Positions 34,453 through 44,254 of a stretch of DNA of 64,000 nucleotides are shown here, piece after piece; positions within the stretch are counted from its first letter, which is position 1, and every line of letters begins with the position of its first letter. Source of the DNA: Chitinophaga eiseniae (GTDB lineage Bacteria > Bacteroidota > Bacteroidia > Chitinophagales > Chitinophagaceae); NCBI RefSeq assembly GCF_900167135.1, contig NZ_FUWZ01000005.1:319003-383002 (forward strand), read 5' to 3'. The notes under the pieces are model-generated. The model ran no database searches. It was not told the origin of the DNA and worked only from the letters and a program-made list of their open reading frames with translations. The translations under genes were made by a program, and so were the position numbers.

Positions 34453-34770
34453 AATTTCCGGATGTTTGTCTGCAGAAAAGCCTAAAAATAAGTAAAATAA
34501 ACCGGTCCCTGCAAGATTTTCACAGTCGCAGAGAGACTAACCAGCCCCCTTTGGGCATTTTTTTTCAGTATTACGTTTAGATGTTATATGCTAATTAAAA
34601 TGTATTTGATAGAGTAGCGGCGACTAAATTCCACTGCGGAACGGCCCACTTTTTCAGGGGCAACAATTTTTGAGAAGCAATAGACAATTTCGGTTTATGC
34701 TATTAAAAATATCTGCTGATATTATAATGATTTTTGTTTAGAATTCAGGCGCACCCTAACTTTGCGCCCC
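34453..34770. other. Divergent intergenic region, AT-rich
   Basis: 318 bp between the FecR gene and proline dehydrogenase. It holds a hairpin-like GCCCCCTTTGGGC followed by eight or more T at about 34544-34564 on the plus strand, with no gene before it; it could end a short transcript. The promoter for proline dehydrogenase is at its right end. Confidence 0.5.
34733..34764 (+). promoter_or_regulatory. Bacteroidota-type promoter of proline dehydrogenase
   Basis: TTTG at 34733-34736 and TAACTTTG at 34757-34764 are 20 bp apart, matching the -33/-7 consensus. The ATG is only 6 bp past the -7 element, so the transcript should have almost no leader. Confidence 0.65.
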
Positions 34771-35949
34771 ATGGAAAAGCAGCTAACTTTATCATTCGAT
34801 AATACGGCTATTGCATTCGAGGCAAAGACCGACAAGGCGTTAAAAAAAGCCAACTTTCTTTTCAGCAACATTGGAAAGCCATGGCTGGTGAAAATGGGCG
34901 CAGTATTCACTCCACTGGCGTTCAAACTCAGACTACCGATCAAAGGCATTATCAAAAGCACCATATTCTCCCAGTTCTGCGGAGGCGAAAGCCTGGACGA
35001 AGCAGCACACACGGCGCTGCAACTGGGAAATTACCATGTGGGCGTAGTGCTCGACTATGGCGTGGAAGCCATGGAAGGAGAGGAAAGCTACGATCACGCG
35101 GTACCGGAATTTATCCGCGCTATCCAGTATGCGGCCAGCAAACCGGATATCCCATTCATCGCCATCAAAATCACCGGTTTCGCCCGCTTTGAGCTGCTGG
35201 AAAAAGTACATCGCGGCGATACCCTTACCCCACAGGAACAGCAGGAATATGTCCGTGTCCGTTCCCGTGTGCATTCCGTGGCAGAAGCAGCTGCGCAGTA
35301 TAAAGTAGGCCTGCTGATCGATGCGGAAGAATCCTGGATACAGAAACCGGTCGACGACCTGACAGACGAAATGATGTCGCTCTTCAACCGCAACGAAGTG
35401 ATCGTTTACAACACCTTCCAGATGTACTGCCACGATCGTTATCCTTTCCTGCAGCAGTCACTGGAGAAAGCGGCAAAAGAAGGTTACCTCCTTGGCGCTA
35501 AACTGGTACGCGGCGCCTATATGGAAAAAGAAAACAAACGTGCGGCAGAAAATAATTACCCGACGCCGATCCAGCCCAGCAAAGAAGCTACCGACAAAGA
35601 TTACAACGCTGCTGTACAGTTCTGTCTCAATAACCTTGATAAGCTGGGCGTATTCATCGGTACCCACAACGAGCACAGCTGCATGCTCGCCGCCCGTACC
35701 ATGGACGAGAAAAATATTCCGCATAACCATCCGCATGTGAGCTTCTCTCAGCTGCTGGGCATGAGCGACAACATCACCTTCAACCTGGCACACGCCGGCT
35801 ACACCGTCACCAAATACCTGCCTTACGGCCCGGTGAAAGACGTGATGCCCTACCTCATCCGCAGAGCGCAGGAAAACACCTCCATTGCCGGTCAGATGGG
35901 CCGCGAACTGTCGCTGATAAGAAAAGAAATGAAGAGAAGAGGAATTTAA
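34771..35949 (+). CDS. Proline dehydrogenase
   Basis: 392 residues from MEKQLTLSFDNTAIAFEAKT. The start is placed after the -7 promoter element, which rules out the ATG at 34762. A FAD-binding barrel of the PutA type is seen: FCGGESLDEAAHTALQLGNYHVGVVLDYGVEAMEG, FIAIKITGFARFELLEKV, LLIDAEESWIQKPVDDL, YNTFQMYCHD, GAKLVRGAYMEKE and IGTHNEHSCMLA, ending YGPVKDVMPYLIRRAQENTSIAGQMGRELSLI. It oxidises proline to pyrroline-5-carboxylate and feeds electrons to quinone. It is the one-domain form; the P5C dehydrogenase must be elsewhere. A terminator follows. Confidence 0.95.
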   Translation: MEKQLTLSFDNTAIAFEAKTDKALKKANFLFSNIGKPWLVKMGAVFTPLAFKLRLPIKGIIKSTIFSQFCGGESLDEAAHTALQLGNYHVGVVLDYGVEAMEGEESYDHAVPEFIRAIQYAASKPDIPFIAIKITGFARFELLEKVHRGDTLTPQEQQEYVRVRSRVHSVAEAAAQYKVGLLIDAEESWIQKPVDDLTDEMMSLFNRNEVIVYNTFQMYCHDRYPFLQQSLEKAAKEGYLLGAKLVRGAYMEKENKRAAENNYPTPIQPSKEATDKDYNAAVQFCLNNLDKLGVFIGTHNEHSCMLAARTMDEKNIPHNHPHVSFSQLLGMSDNITFNLAHAGYTVTKYLPYGPVKDVMPYLIRRAQENTSIAGQMGRELSLIRKEMKRRGI

Positions 35950-35971
35950 TCGTACACCAACAAGAAGATAA

Positions 35972-36014
35972 AAAGCGAAAACCGTCTGATAATATATCAG
36001 GCGGTTTTCGCTTT
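35972..36014. terminator. Bidirectional intrinsic terminator
   Basis: AAAGCGAAAACCGTCTGATA and TATCAGGCGGTTTTCGCTTT form an almost perfect stem (one T-G pair) with a 3-nt loop and A/T runs on both sides. It separates proline dehydrogenase from the converging SusD gene. Confidence 0.9.
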
Positions 36015-36037
36015 TATACCCTTTTGTTTGATAATAA

Positions 36038-37351
36038 TTACTGATTCGTTTCGCTCATTGGCAGCGGATACCGTGACCAGACATCGTCGCCCGGGCGGTC
36101 TACCGGGAGTTGGTTGAGTCGTTTGTACCGGCGCATATCTATCCAGCGGTGGCCTTCCATGAAGAGAGAGTAGCGGCGGTTATAGAGCAGCTCATTGATG
36201 AGCGCGTCCTGTGTAACGGCGCCGGCATAAGGCGGCAGGTTATGGCCGGTCCTGATCCTGTTGAGGGCCACAATAGCGTCAGGGATTTGGTTGAGCTGTA
36301 TTTTGGCTTCGGCGTAGATCAGCACCAGCTCCTCATTCCGGATGATGGAGATGGGGCTGCTCAGCGTAGGCCAGATCGTCAGGTCGCGGTTGCCGGTAAG
36401 GCCCACGCTGCTCACCGCGGCATTACGGAGCGCCGTTTTGGTGTTAAGGCGGTTATCGCCGGGAAGAATATCTGCGGCAAATGATGGATGTGCCACCCTT
36501 ACTTCCCCGGTGGCATTAGGCTGCAGGTACATAGGGTTGATCTGGTCGCCGCCATTGGTAGAGTAGGTGCTGTATATCCCCATGGTGAAAGAACCGTTCA
36601 GATCGAAGAACGATTCATTCAGGGCGGTCAGCGCGGCGGCCCAGTTTTTACGGTAAATGTGTACCCTTGCAGCGATAGCACGGTTGAATTTCAGCAGACC
36701 GGCAGCCGTCTTGAAATCTTTGAACCCGTCGGAGAGCGGAAAAAGCACATCAGCACCGGTGAGGCTTGCTTTGCCGGCATCCAGGTATTTTAAGACGGAA
36801 TCCAGTACGGTGCCCGGGTTAGTGATAATAGGGCCCAGGTTGGCATTGTCTGCTACCGGGATCCTGGCGCCGTTGGAATCGGTCATGTTGATGTTCATCA
36901 GCAACTGGTAACCGATCAGTGTTTCTGCGAAACCCTGAAAAGCTTTTTTCTGTGCGTCGCTGGCCACTTCGGTACGGGTGGTTTTCAGCGCCTGCATGAG
37001 GATAAAACACTGACGGGCCACCTGGTAACGGGCAGCAAATGGGTTAGTAATGTAGAAAGTGTTGTTGTCCAGTTGTTTGGAACCGCCGCCAAGCATATCG
37101 GTGGTCCAGCGGGGTTCGGAGCCGGAGAAACGGTATTGCTCCCGGCCCATTACACCTACGCCATCGAGATAGGTGCCGGCATTGTTACGCAGCCCGGATT
37201 CGGCGCCGGTAACGAGGTTAAAAAGGTCGCTGCGGCTGGGGTTGACCACAATGCCGCCCACCACCGGCGTATTCAGACTGTTGATTTCTCCTTTCTGGCA
37301 GGCGCTTAGCGCGAGCAGGGCGCCGGACAGGCATATAATAAGCTTTTTCAT
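36038..37351 (-). CDS. RagB/SusD-family outer-membrane lipoprotein (third pair)
   Basis: 437 residues. The signal MKKLIICLSGALLALSAC ends in a lipobox (LSAC) before QKGEINSLNTP. Characteristic SusD segments are AFQGFAETLIGYQLLMNINMTDS, ELVLIYAEAKIQLNQIPDAIVALNRIRTGHNLPPY and LLYNRRYSLFMEGHRWIDMRRYKRLNQLPVDRP, closing SRYPLPMSETNQ. It is short for the family. It pairs with the SusC gene 29 nt upstream. No sigma/FecR genes accompany it. Confidence 0.93.
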   Translation of the reverse strand: MKKLIICLSGALLALSACQKGEINSLNTPVVGGIVVNPSRSDLFNLVTGAESGLRNNAGTYLDGVGVMGREQYRFSGSEPRWTTDMLGGGSKQLDNNTFYITNPFAARYQVARQCFILMQALKTTRTEVASDAQKKAFQGFAETLIGYQLLMNINMTDSNGARIPVADNANLGPIITNPGTVLDSVLKYLDAGKASLTGADVLFPLSDGFKDFKTAAGLLKFNRAIAARVHIYRKNWAAALTALNESFFDLNGSFTMGIYSTYSTNGGDQINPMYLQPNATGEVRVAHPSFAADILPGDNRLNTKTALRNAAVSSVGLTGNRDLTIWPTLSSPISIIRNEELVLIYAEAKIQLNQIPDAIVALNRIRTGHNLPPYAGAVTQDALINELLYNRRYSLFMEGHRWIDMRRYKRLNQLPVDRPGDDVWSRYPLPMSETNQ

Positions 37352-37380
37352 TTGTTTCAGTTTTGATAGTCAGATAATGA

Positions 37381-40374
37381 TCAGAAGTCGACGCCTATGT
37401 GGAAGCTGGCCCTTTTGTTGGACGGGAAAGGCATTACGTCCACGCCGGTAGACAAACCGTTACTACCGCGGCTTTGCGCAGTGGTAATGGTGTTGCTGCC
37501 GAAGTTGGACACTTCCGGATCATATCCCACATATTTTGTCCAGGTGAAAAAGTTATTGGCGGAAACGCCCAGCCGGATACCTTTCACCGTTTTGGTATTC
37601 TTCAGCGGAACATTATAATACAAGCCGATCTCACGGATACGCACATAGGAAGCGTCCTGCAGGTATACGCCTGCACCGGCGCCGGGCCTGTATGCACCTA
37701 ACTTCACCCCGTTGATCATATCGTCATAGTCAGGAGAAGTAGCGCCGCCGTCGTTCAGCAACTGGCTCAGGTTGATGTTGTCTCCGCCTTTTTTCCAGTG
37801 AATGAGGAAACGCAGCGAGAAGTTTTTGAGGAATGTCAGATCATTATAAAAGCTCATCTGGAACTTCGGTTCTGAATTACCGATCAGTTTCAGTTGATTG
37901 TCCACAATACCTTTGATCTGGGTAACCGGTTGACCTTCTTCCAGGTAGAAAGTACCCAGTGAGGCGCCAAATGCACCAATGGCGTAAGGCGGAATCAGCA
38001 GCTTGGTCATTTTGGAACGGTTCCGCCACCAGTTGATATTGGAGGTCCATTTAAAATTGCTGGTATTAACAGGGATAACGGTCAGACCCAGTTCCACGCC
38101 GCTGTTGGTAAGGTCGCCGCTGTTCTTCCACTCTGTGGCGTAGCCGGTAGAGGAGGGGATAGCGTGTCTTAACAATACGTCGTAAATACGTTTATTATAG
38201 TAGGTAGCTTCCAGTGACACACGGCCGTTGAGGATGCTGATATCGAGACCGGTTTCCAGCTCTGACTGTCTTTCCGGTTTGATGTCCGGGTTACCCAGCA
38301 GGTTATCTACCAGTACCCCGGGGAACCCGCCGATATTGCTGCCCAGCATGCCGGTGAATTTACTGCCGTAAGGCGGTACGTTGCCGGACTGGCCGTAGGC
38401 GATGCGTACTTTCAGGTTATCTACTTTATCCACATGCCAGAAGGGCATTTTGCTGATGTTCCAGGAGAAAGCGCCTTTGGGGAACACGTAGTATTTAAGA
38501 TAGTCGCCGTTGTTGGTGGAACGGTCAAAACGCACGCCGGCGCTGATGGTGAAGGCGTCCATCAGGGAGAGGTCTTCCTGCACAAAAATACCGTTGTCCC
38601 GGTATTTCTGCCGGAACTGTCGGGTGGCGGTATTACCGCTGGCATCGAGGTTGGTCTGGCCGGACACAAGGTTGGTGGCTACCGTCACGATGTTGTCCAT
38701 GTAGCCTGTTTCCAGTGTGGCGCCGGCGGTGCTGGTGAGACTAAGTTTTTCATGCGGGGTCCAGGTATTGGCCACAAAACCCAGGATGTTGGTGTTGATG
38801 TTATTGGTATTACCCTGGATGGAATGGCCTTGCTGGGCTTTCTCCTCAAACTGCAGGTCGCGCGGGAATACTGCTATGGTTTTCAGGTTGAAGTAGTCCA
38901 CACCTGCCCTCACAGCCACTTTGGTGGTGGAACGTTCGCTTTGCTGGAGGCGGTATTCGATGTTGCCGCCACCTACGAAGCGGTTCACGCCTTCGTTGTT
39001 GATCATTTTGTCGCGTGTTTCTATCGGGTTGGAGGCAGCGAATGCGTTACGCGGATATTCACCGAGGGAATTGGGATGCAGTTCCACAAAGCCTGGTGTG
39101 GTGGAAAGGGCTACGCCGAGAGATACGCCGTTGTTATCGTTGTTGCCAAGACCTCTGTCTGAGGAGGAGTTGATATAGTTGGTGGTAACGCTGACGGACA
39201 AACGATCATTTATCTGGTGATTGATATTCAGACGGAATGAGTTGTTGAAATAGCCGGTGTTTTTAACGATACCCTGTTCCTGCCTGCGGTTGCCTGCCAG
39301 GTAGAACGTGGTTTTTTCCGACCCGCCGCTGAGGGATACGCCGGTATTGAGAATGAGGCCGGTCTCGCCGAAGATCTCTTTCTCGTAGTCATAGATTTTG
39401 CCGGCAGCCTGTGCAGCTTCGAACTGGGCTTTCATGGCGGCACGGGCGGCGATCACATCCGGATCGGCGCTGGCGGCGCTGCCTCCCAGGTCGGCGGCTG
39501 TTTCGGCGGTAAATTTCCTTACGCCTACCAGGTGGCGTACTTTAGCGAAGCCCACTTCCTGGTTGACGGTGACTTTGGTTTTACCCGATTTCCCTTTTTT
39601 GGTGGTGATCACGATTACGCCTGCTGCTGCTTTGGCGCCATACAAGGCGGCGGCAGAAGCGCCTTTGAGTACTTCTATGTTCTCAATGTCTTCCGGGTTG
39701 AGGTCCGCAATACGGCTGGAGGGGTTGTCCTGGTTGTTGGGGTTGCCGGAAGTAGCGGCGCCGGTCACATCATTGAGGCCGGCGGGGATGCTGCTGTTGT
39801 TGAAGAAGATACCATCCACCACATACAGCGGCTGAGAGTTGCCGAAAACAGAGGTGATACCGCGCAGCTTTACGGAGATACCGCCGCCGGGCGCGCCGGA
39901 GTTGGCGGTGATCAGCGCGCCGGGCACTTTACCACTGAGGGCGGCGTCAAAAGTTTGGGCCGGCGCCACGCCATTCAGTTCCTTGCCTGAAATGGTGGCC
40001 ACGGCATTGGCCAGGTTACTTCGTTTGATATTGGTCGCCAAACCCGTCACCACGATCTCGTCCAGCCGGGCGAAATCCTCTTCGAGTGAAACGTTCAGGG
40101 TGGTGGCGCCGGGAGGGATAGACACGGTCTGCGTTTTGTAACCGGTATAACTCACAATCAGCCGGGACACTGATGCCGGCACGCTGATCATGTATTTACC
40201 GTCTACGTCCGTAATAGTACCCTTGTTGCTGTTGGGCACGCGCACGGTAGCGCCGGGAATGGCATTGCCATTGGTGGCATCTTTGATCCTGCCCGAAATG
40301 TTCTGTTGCGCAAATAAGGCAAGAGTACTGCATAAGCAAAGCAGCACCAGCATGCTGGATTTTGGTAGAAGCAT
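37381..40374 (-). CDS. SusC/RagA TonB-dependent outer-membrane transporter without STN domain (third pair)
   Basis: 997 residues. Signal peptide MLLPKSSMLVLLCLCSTLAL, then directly the regulatory-like domain (ISGRIKDATNGNAIPGATVRVPNSNKGTITDVDGKYMISV, about 24-105), the junction LDEIVVTGLATNIKRSNLANAVATISG, the plug (LYVVDGIFFNN, NIEVLKGASAAALYGAKAAAGVIVI) and the barrel ending ASFHIGVDF. The STN domain of the two other SusC proteins is absent, so transport is not expected to be coupled to FecR signalling. The SusD gene follows at once. The ligand is unknown. Confidence 0.95.
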   Translation of the reverse strand: MLLPKSSMLVLLCLCSTLALFAQQNISGRIKDATNGNAIPGATVRVPNSNKGTITDVDGKYMISVPASVSRLIVSYTGYKTQTVSIPPGATTLNVSLEEDFARLDEIVVTGLATNIKRSNLANAVATISGKELNGVAPAQTFDAALSGKVPGALITANSGAPGGGISVKLRGITSVFGNSQPLYVVDGIFFNNSSIPAGLNDVTGAATSGNPNNQDNPSSRIADLNPEDIENIEVLKGASAAALYGAKAAAGVIVITTKKGKSGKTKVTVNQEVGFAKVRHLVGVRKFTAETAADLGGSAASADPDVIAARAAMKAQFEAAQAAGKIYDYEKEIFGETGLILNTGVSLSGGSEKTTFYLAGNRRQEQGIVKNTGYFNNSFRLNINHQINDRLSVSVTTNYINSSSDRGLGNNDNNGVSLGVALSTTPGFVELHPNSLGEYPRNAFAASNPIETRDKMINNEGVNRFVGGGNIEYRLQQSERSTTKVAVRAGVDYFNLKTIAVFPRDLQFEEKAQQGHSIQGNTNNINTNILGFVANTWTPHEKLSLTSTAGATLETGYMDNIVTVATNLVSGQTNLDASGNTATRQFRQKYRDNGIFVQEDLSLMDAFTISAGVRFDRSTNNGDYLKYYVFPKGAFSWNISKMPFWHVDKVDNLKVRIAYGQSGNVPPYGSKFTGMLGSNIGGFPGVLVDNLLGNPDIKPERQSELETGLDISILNGRVSLEATYYNKRIYDVLLRHAIPSSTGYATEWKNSGDLTNSGVELGLTVIPVNTSNFKWTSNINWWRNRSKMTKLLIPPYAIGAFGASLGTFYLEEGQPVTQIKGIVDNQLKLIGNSEPKFQMSFYNDLTFLKNFSLRFLIHWKKGGDNINLSQLLNDGGATSPDYDDMINGVKLGAYRPGAGAGVYLQDASYVRIREIGLYYNVPLKNTKTVKGIRLGVSANNFFTWTKYVGYDPEVSNFGSNTITTAQSRGSNGLSTGVDVMPFPSNKRASFHIGVDF

Positions 40375-40702
40375 AGCACGAATTGGTTTAGATTAAAATG
40401 ATGGCGTAATCACGTTAGCGTAATTAAGATTTTGGTAAATGGGGAAATATGGCGTTCAAATTTGATTTTGGTTGAATCTTATCATCTGTCTGCTACCGGG
40501 TGGCTTGTATCAGGCTTTTCAATATCGTGTCGCGCCGTCCGGCAGTGGTCTTCGTGGTCTTCGTAGTCTTCGTAGTTTCCTGTAAAAATGCTGTTGTAAC
40601 TTCTGGCTATTTTGGACGCCAGTTTACGAAAATTCAACCTGACTTTGACTTTTTTATTTGACTTATTTAGGTTATATTTTTCTCGTAACTTGCCGCCTGA
40701 TT
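40375..40702. other. Divergent intergenic region with a short tandem repeat
   Basis: 328 bp between the SusC gene (minus) and thyA (plus). Apart from the 9-bp tandem repeat at 40546-40572 and AT-rich stretches before both starts, no gene, RNA or clear paired promoter motif is seen. Confidence 0.4.
40546..40572. repeat. 9-bp tandem repeat (TGGTCTTCG type), three units
   Basis: The units are TGGTCTTCG, TGGTCTTCG and TAGTCTTCG, followed by a partial TAGTTT. It is non-coding and too short and regular for a CRISPR array. Confidence 0.75.
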
Positions 40703-41524
40703 ATGGAACAATATCTCACTTTATTACAACATATTATTAAAGAAGGCGCTGTTAAAACCGACCGCACCGGCACCGGTACCACCAGCTGCTTCGGATACCA
40801 GATGAGGTTCAACCTCAGCGAAGGATTTCCGTTGGTGACTACCAAAAAGTTACATCTGAAATCCATTATATATGAGCTGTTATGGTTCCTGAAAGGCGAT
40901 ACCAATATTGCCTGGCTGAAAGAACATAACGTCAGCATATGGGATGAATGGGCAGATAAAAACGGCGACCTGGGCCCCGTGTACGGTAAACAGTGGCGCA
41001 GTTGGGAAACCACCTCCGGGGAGGTGATCGACCAGATCAGCATCGCGGTAGACACGATTAAAAAGAACCCGGACTCCCGCCGTATCATCGTGAATGCCTG
41101 GAATGTGGGCGACCTGTCTAAAATGGCGCTCAGCCCCTGCCACTGCCTCTTCCAGTTTTATGTGACACCTCCCGACGCTTCCAAAGGGGAAACCAGGGGC
41201 AAACTCAGCTGCCAGCTCTATCAGCGCAGCGCTGACGTATTCCTCGGCGTACCTTTCAATATCGCTTCCTACGCGCTGCTGACCATGATGATGGCGCAGG
41301 TATGCGACCTCGATGCGGGCGACTTTATCCATACCTTCGGCGACGTACACCTGTACAGCAACCATATGGAGCAAGCGCAGCTGCAGCTGGGCAGAACACC
41401 GTTCCCGCTGCCGGTCATGAAAATAAATCCGGAAGTGAAAGACCTGTTCGCCTTTAAATTTGAGGATTTCGAATTGGAAAACTACCAGTTCCATCCTGCT
41501 ATCAAAGCACCCGTAGCGATCTGA
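40703..41524 (+). CDS. thyA: Thymidylate synthase
   Basis: 273 residues from MEQYLTLLQHIIKEGAVKTD; the ATG at 40658 would add a hydrophobic leader and is rejected. All signature segments are there: RTGTGTTSCFGYQMRF, HLKSIIYELLWFLKGDTN, IWDEWA, GPVYGKQWRSW, catalytic Cys146 in LSPCHCLFQFYV, QLYQRSADVFLGVPFNIASYALL and DVHLYSNH. It converts dUMP to dTMP with methylene-tetrahydrofolate and releases dihydrofolate, which the next gene, folA, recycles; only one base separates the two, so they are one operon. Confidence 0.97.
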   Translation: MEQYLTLLQHIIKEGAVKTDRTGTGTTSCFGYQMRFNLSEGFPLVTTKKLHLKSIIYELLWFLKGDTNIAWLKEHNVSIWDEWADKNGDLGPVYGKQWRSWETTSGEVIDQISIAVDTIKKNPDSRRIIVNAWNVGDLSKMALSPCHCLFQFYVTPPDASKGETRGKLSCQLYQRSADVFLGVPFNIASYALLTMMMAQVCDLDAGDFIHTFGDVHLYSNHMEQAQLQLGRTPFPLPVMKINPEVKDLFAFKFEDFELENYQFHPAIKAPVAI

Positions 41525-41525
41525 T

Positions 41526-42020
41526 ATGAGGGTATCCATTATAGTGGCCGCATCCGAAAACAATGTGATCGGCATCAACAATCAGTTGCCCTGGCGCCTG
41601 TCAACAGACCTGAAGTACTTTAAAAGTACTACGCTGGGCAAACCCATTGTCATGGGAAGAAAAACGTTCGAATCGCTGCGTAAGCCGCTGCCCGGAAGGC
41701 CGAACATCGTCATCACCCGGCAAACGGATTTCCAGCCGGACGGCGTGTACGTGGTATCTTCCATCGACGAGGCTATCGGCAAAGCCAACACCTTCGAAGG
41801 GGATGAGCTCTTCGTCACCGGCGGTTCCCAGATATTTGAGCAGGCCTGGCACCTGGTAGACCGTATCTACCTCACACGGGTATACGCCGTTGTGCCGGGA
41901 GACGCGTTTTTCCCCGCCATACACGGCAGCGAATGGACGCTGGTCAGCGACGAACGCCATGAGGCGGATGAAAAGAATGACCATGCCTTCTCCTTCCAGG
42001 TATGGGAACGCAACCAATAA
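41526..42020 (+). CDS. folA: Dihydrofolate reductase
   Basis: 164 residues. Hallmarks are MRVSIIVAASENNVIGINNQLPWRLSTDLKYFKSTTLGKPIVMGRKTFESLRKPLPGRPNIVITR, FVTGGSQIFEQAW and VDRIYLTRVYAVVPGDAFFP. It reduces dihydrofolate to tetrahydrofolate with NADPH, in the thymidylate cycle with thyA directly upstream. Its stop is only 3 nt from the stop of the convergent dnaG gene, with no room for a terminator between them, so the two transcripts must overlap at their ends. Confidence 0.97.
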   Translation: MRVSIIVAASENNVIGINNQLPWRLSTDLKYFKSTTLGKPIVMGRKTFESLRKPLPGRPNIVITRQTDFQPDGVYVVSSIDEAIGKANTFEGDELFVTGGSQIFEQAWHLVDRIYLTRVYAVVPGDAFFPAIHGSEWTLVSDERHEADEKNDHAFSFQVWERNQ

Positions 42021-42023
42021 AAT

Positions 42024-43997
42024 TTATTTGAAAATAACGGTACCGAGGCCCTGGGTGAGCTCTTTCTCCAGGGCTTTCAGGTGCACCTGCATCTCCAGGC
42101 AGCGCATCACCTGTTCCATGTCGGTGGCTCTCTCCGCTTCGTCCTGGTTTTCCGTGATCAGCTTCTTGATCTTCCGGAGGATCAGATAGTTGGTGGTAGA
42201 TATGGTGTCTTTCAGGTAGGCATTGTCTCCATAAACGGTATCAATCTCGAACCGCTCCTTCCAGTTAGTACTTAATTCCGCTTCTTTATCTTCCAGTATC
42301 AGCGCGATATACTTGCTCATGTCCGGGTCCTGGTGGTAGAGGAACCATTTTTTATCAGGCAGACTGCCTTCATCGTACAACTGTTTGTACTCCCGCAGGA
42401 TACGTTTCACCATCTCACTGTCGGCCAGCGATTCAAAGTCATAGGGCAGGTGGAAAACATAATCGGCCACCGTACTGTTCTCTTCTTCACTGAAAGGCTT
42501 GTCGCCAAAACGAAGCAATATTTTCACCAGCTCCTTCTCCTGCTTTTCATCTCTGTTGAGCAGCGATGCAATGGAAACGCCGGTTTCGGCGGCCTCCATA
42601 GCGGCGATGGCCTCTTCGCTGAGCACATCGTCCTGTTCGGACGGCGCCGGTGTGTTGCGGGCGTTGGCCTGCTCACGTTTGACCAGTCTTTCGCGGATGA
42701 ACTTGTTGACCAGCGCCACCAGACCCTGCTCGTCGATCCTGAGCAACTGGCTGCACTGGCGGATATAGTCCTGCTGCCGGGTAAAATCTTCTGCTTTGTC
42801 GATCTTGGAAATGGTTTCCGCGATCTCATTGACCAGCTGCGATTTTTTATTACTGTCGTTGCCGGCTTCCTGCATGCTCAGCTGCAGCTTGAACAGCACG
42901 AAGTCCTGTTTGTTCTCTTCGATGAACGTACGGAAAGCAGCGGCGCCGATGCGCTGCACGTAACTGTCCGGGTCTTCTTTATCCGGCAGCAGTACCAGCT
43001 TTACGTTGAGGCTTTCCTCTACGGCCATGTCGAGGCCGCGCAGCGCCGCCTTGATACCGGCGCTGTCGCCATCGTAGATGATGGTGAGGTTGTTGGTGTA
43101 TTTTTTAATGAGCCGCAGCTGGTCCTGCGTGAGGGAGGTACCGCTGGAGGCCACCACGTTTTCCACCCCTGCCTGATGCAGGGAGATCACGTCGGTATAT
43201 CCTTCCACGAGCAGGCATTCATTGAGTTTGTCAATGGCATGCCGCGCGAAATAGGTACCGTACAGCACCCGGCTCTTGACGTATATCTCGTTTTCGGGAG
43301 AGTTGATGTATTTGGGCGCACGGTCAGATTTGACCAGGATACGGGCGCCGAAGCCGAGGATCTTGCCTGACTGGTTATGGATCGGGAAGATAACCCTGCC
43401 ACGGTAGTTGTCGGCCGGTTGCTCATTGCGGATGGTGACCAGGCCCGTTTTCTGGAGATACTCCAGGTTATAGCCTTTGGCGAGCGCTGTCTGGGCGAAG
43501 GCGTCGCGCGTATTGAGGCAGTACCCCAGCTGGAATTTGCGGATCGTCTCTTCCGTAAAACCGCGCTCCTCAAAATAGCTGACCCCTACGTTCTGCCCCT
43601 CTTCCGAGTTAAACAGGGTATCAGTGAAATACTCCCGGGCGAAGCTGTTGATAATGAACAGGCTGTCAGACATCAGCTGATGCTGCCGCAGCTCGGGGCT
43701 CACTTCCGTTTCTTCGATCTCTACCTGGTACTTCTGCGCCAGCCATTTGATGGCTTCTACATAAGAGTACTTCTCATGCTCCATGACAAAGCTGATGGCG
43801 TTGCCACTTTTACCACAACCAAAACATTTGTAGATCTCCTTGCTGGGAGATACGGTGAAGGACGGGGATTTCTCGTTGTGAAACGGACAAAGCCCCATGT
43901 AATTGGCGCCCCGTTTTTTCAGTTTCACAAAAGAACCCACGATCTCCACAATGTCAATGCGGCTGAGGATCTGTTGTATGGATTGCTGAGATATCAC
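42024..43997 (-). CDS. dnaG: DNA primase
   Basis: 657 residues with a GTG start at VISQQSIQQILSRIDIVEIV, matching the usual MISQ start of Bacteroidota DnaG; ATG codons upstream (to 44129) give a leader with no family likeness. The zinc finger is CPFHNEKSPSF...IYKCFGCGKSGNA; the TOPRIM core includes LLVEGYTDVISLHQAG and IIYDGDSAGIKAALRGLDMA; the C-terminal part binds DnaB helicase. It makes RNA primers for replication. It is convergent with folA. Confidence 0.96.
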   Translation of the reverse strand: MISQQSIQQILSRIDIVEIVGSFVKLKKRGANYMGLCPFHNEKSPSFTVSPSKEIYKCFGCGKSGNAISFVMEHEKYSYVEAIKWLAQKYQVEIEETEVSPELRQHQLMSDSLFIINSFAREYFTDTLFNSEEGQNVGVSYFEERGFTEETIRKFQLGYCLNTRDAFAQTALAKGYNLEYLQKTGLVTIRNEQPADNYRGRVIFPIHNQSGKILGFGARILVKSDRAPKYINSPENEIYVKSRVLYGTYFARHAIDKLNECLLVEGYTDVISLHQAGVENVVASSGTSLTQDQLRLIKKYTNNLTIIYDGDSAGIKAALRGLDMAVEESLNVKLVLLPDKEDPDSYVQRIGAAAFRTFIEENKQDFVLFKLQLSMQEAGNDSNKKSQLVNEIAETISKIDKAEDFTRQQDYIRQCSQLLRIDEQGLVALVNKFIRERLVKREQANARNTPAPSEQDDVLSEEAIAAMEAAETGVSIASLLNRDEKQEKELVKILLRFGDKPFSEEENSTVADYVFHLPYDFESLADSEMVKRILREYKQLYDEGSLPDKKWFLYHQDPDMSKYIALILEDKEAELSTNWKERFEIDTVYGDNAYLKDTISTTNYLILRKIKKLITENQDEAERATDMEQVMRCLEMQVHLKALEKELTQGLGTVIFK

Positions 43998-44254
43998 GGT
44001 CTGATCGATGCAACTGCAAACATACGGTAATTTCTCCGGAGCTGGGAAACCGGAAGCAAAAACAATTGGTAAGTATTCAATAAAAGACGGCATTTCAGGC
44101 CGGCGGACCGTCCATACCCGGCCATACATTAAACAGCTTTCAGTTTTTGCTGTTTTTCGCTCAAAAATCGTTATTCGCCTGCGGTTTTTTCCAAATCTGC
44201 TTTTCTTATATTTGGTACATTATCCAACAAGCCAAATCAATCTTAATTAAACAG

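Noticed and set aside
40546..40572. CRISPR array
   Set aside because: Units are 9 bp, adjacent and without spacers; no cas gene is in the window.
43998..44129. Longer dnaG start using ATG upstream
   Set aside because: The extra 44 residues have no family likeness, while the GTG at 43997 gives the standard VISQ/MISQ N-terminus.
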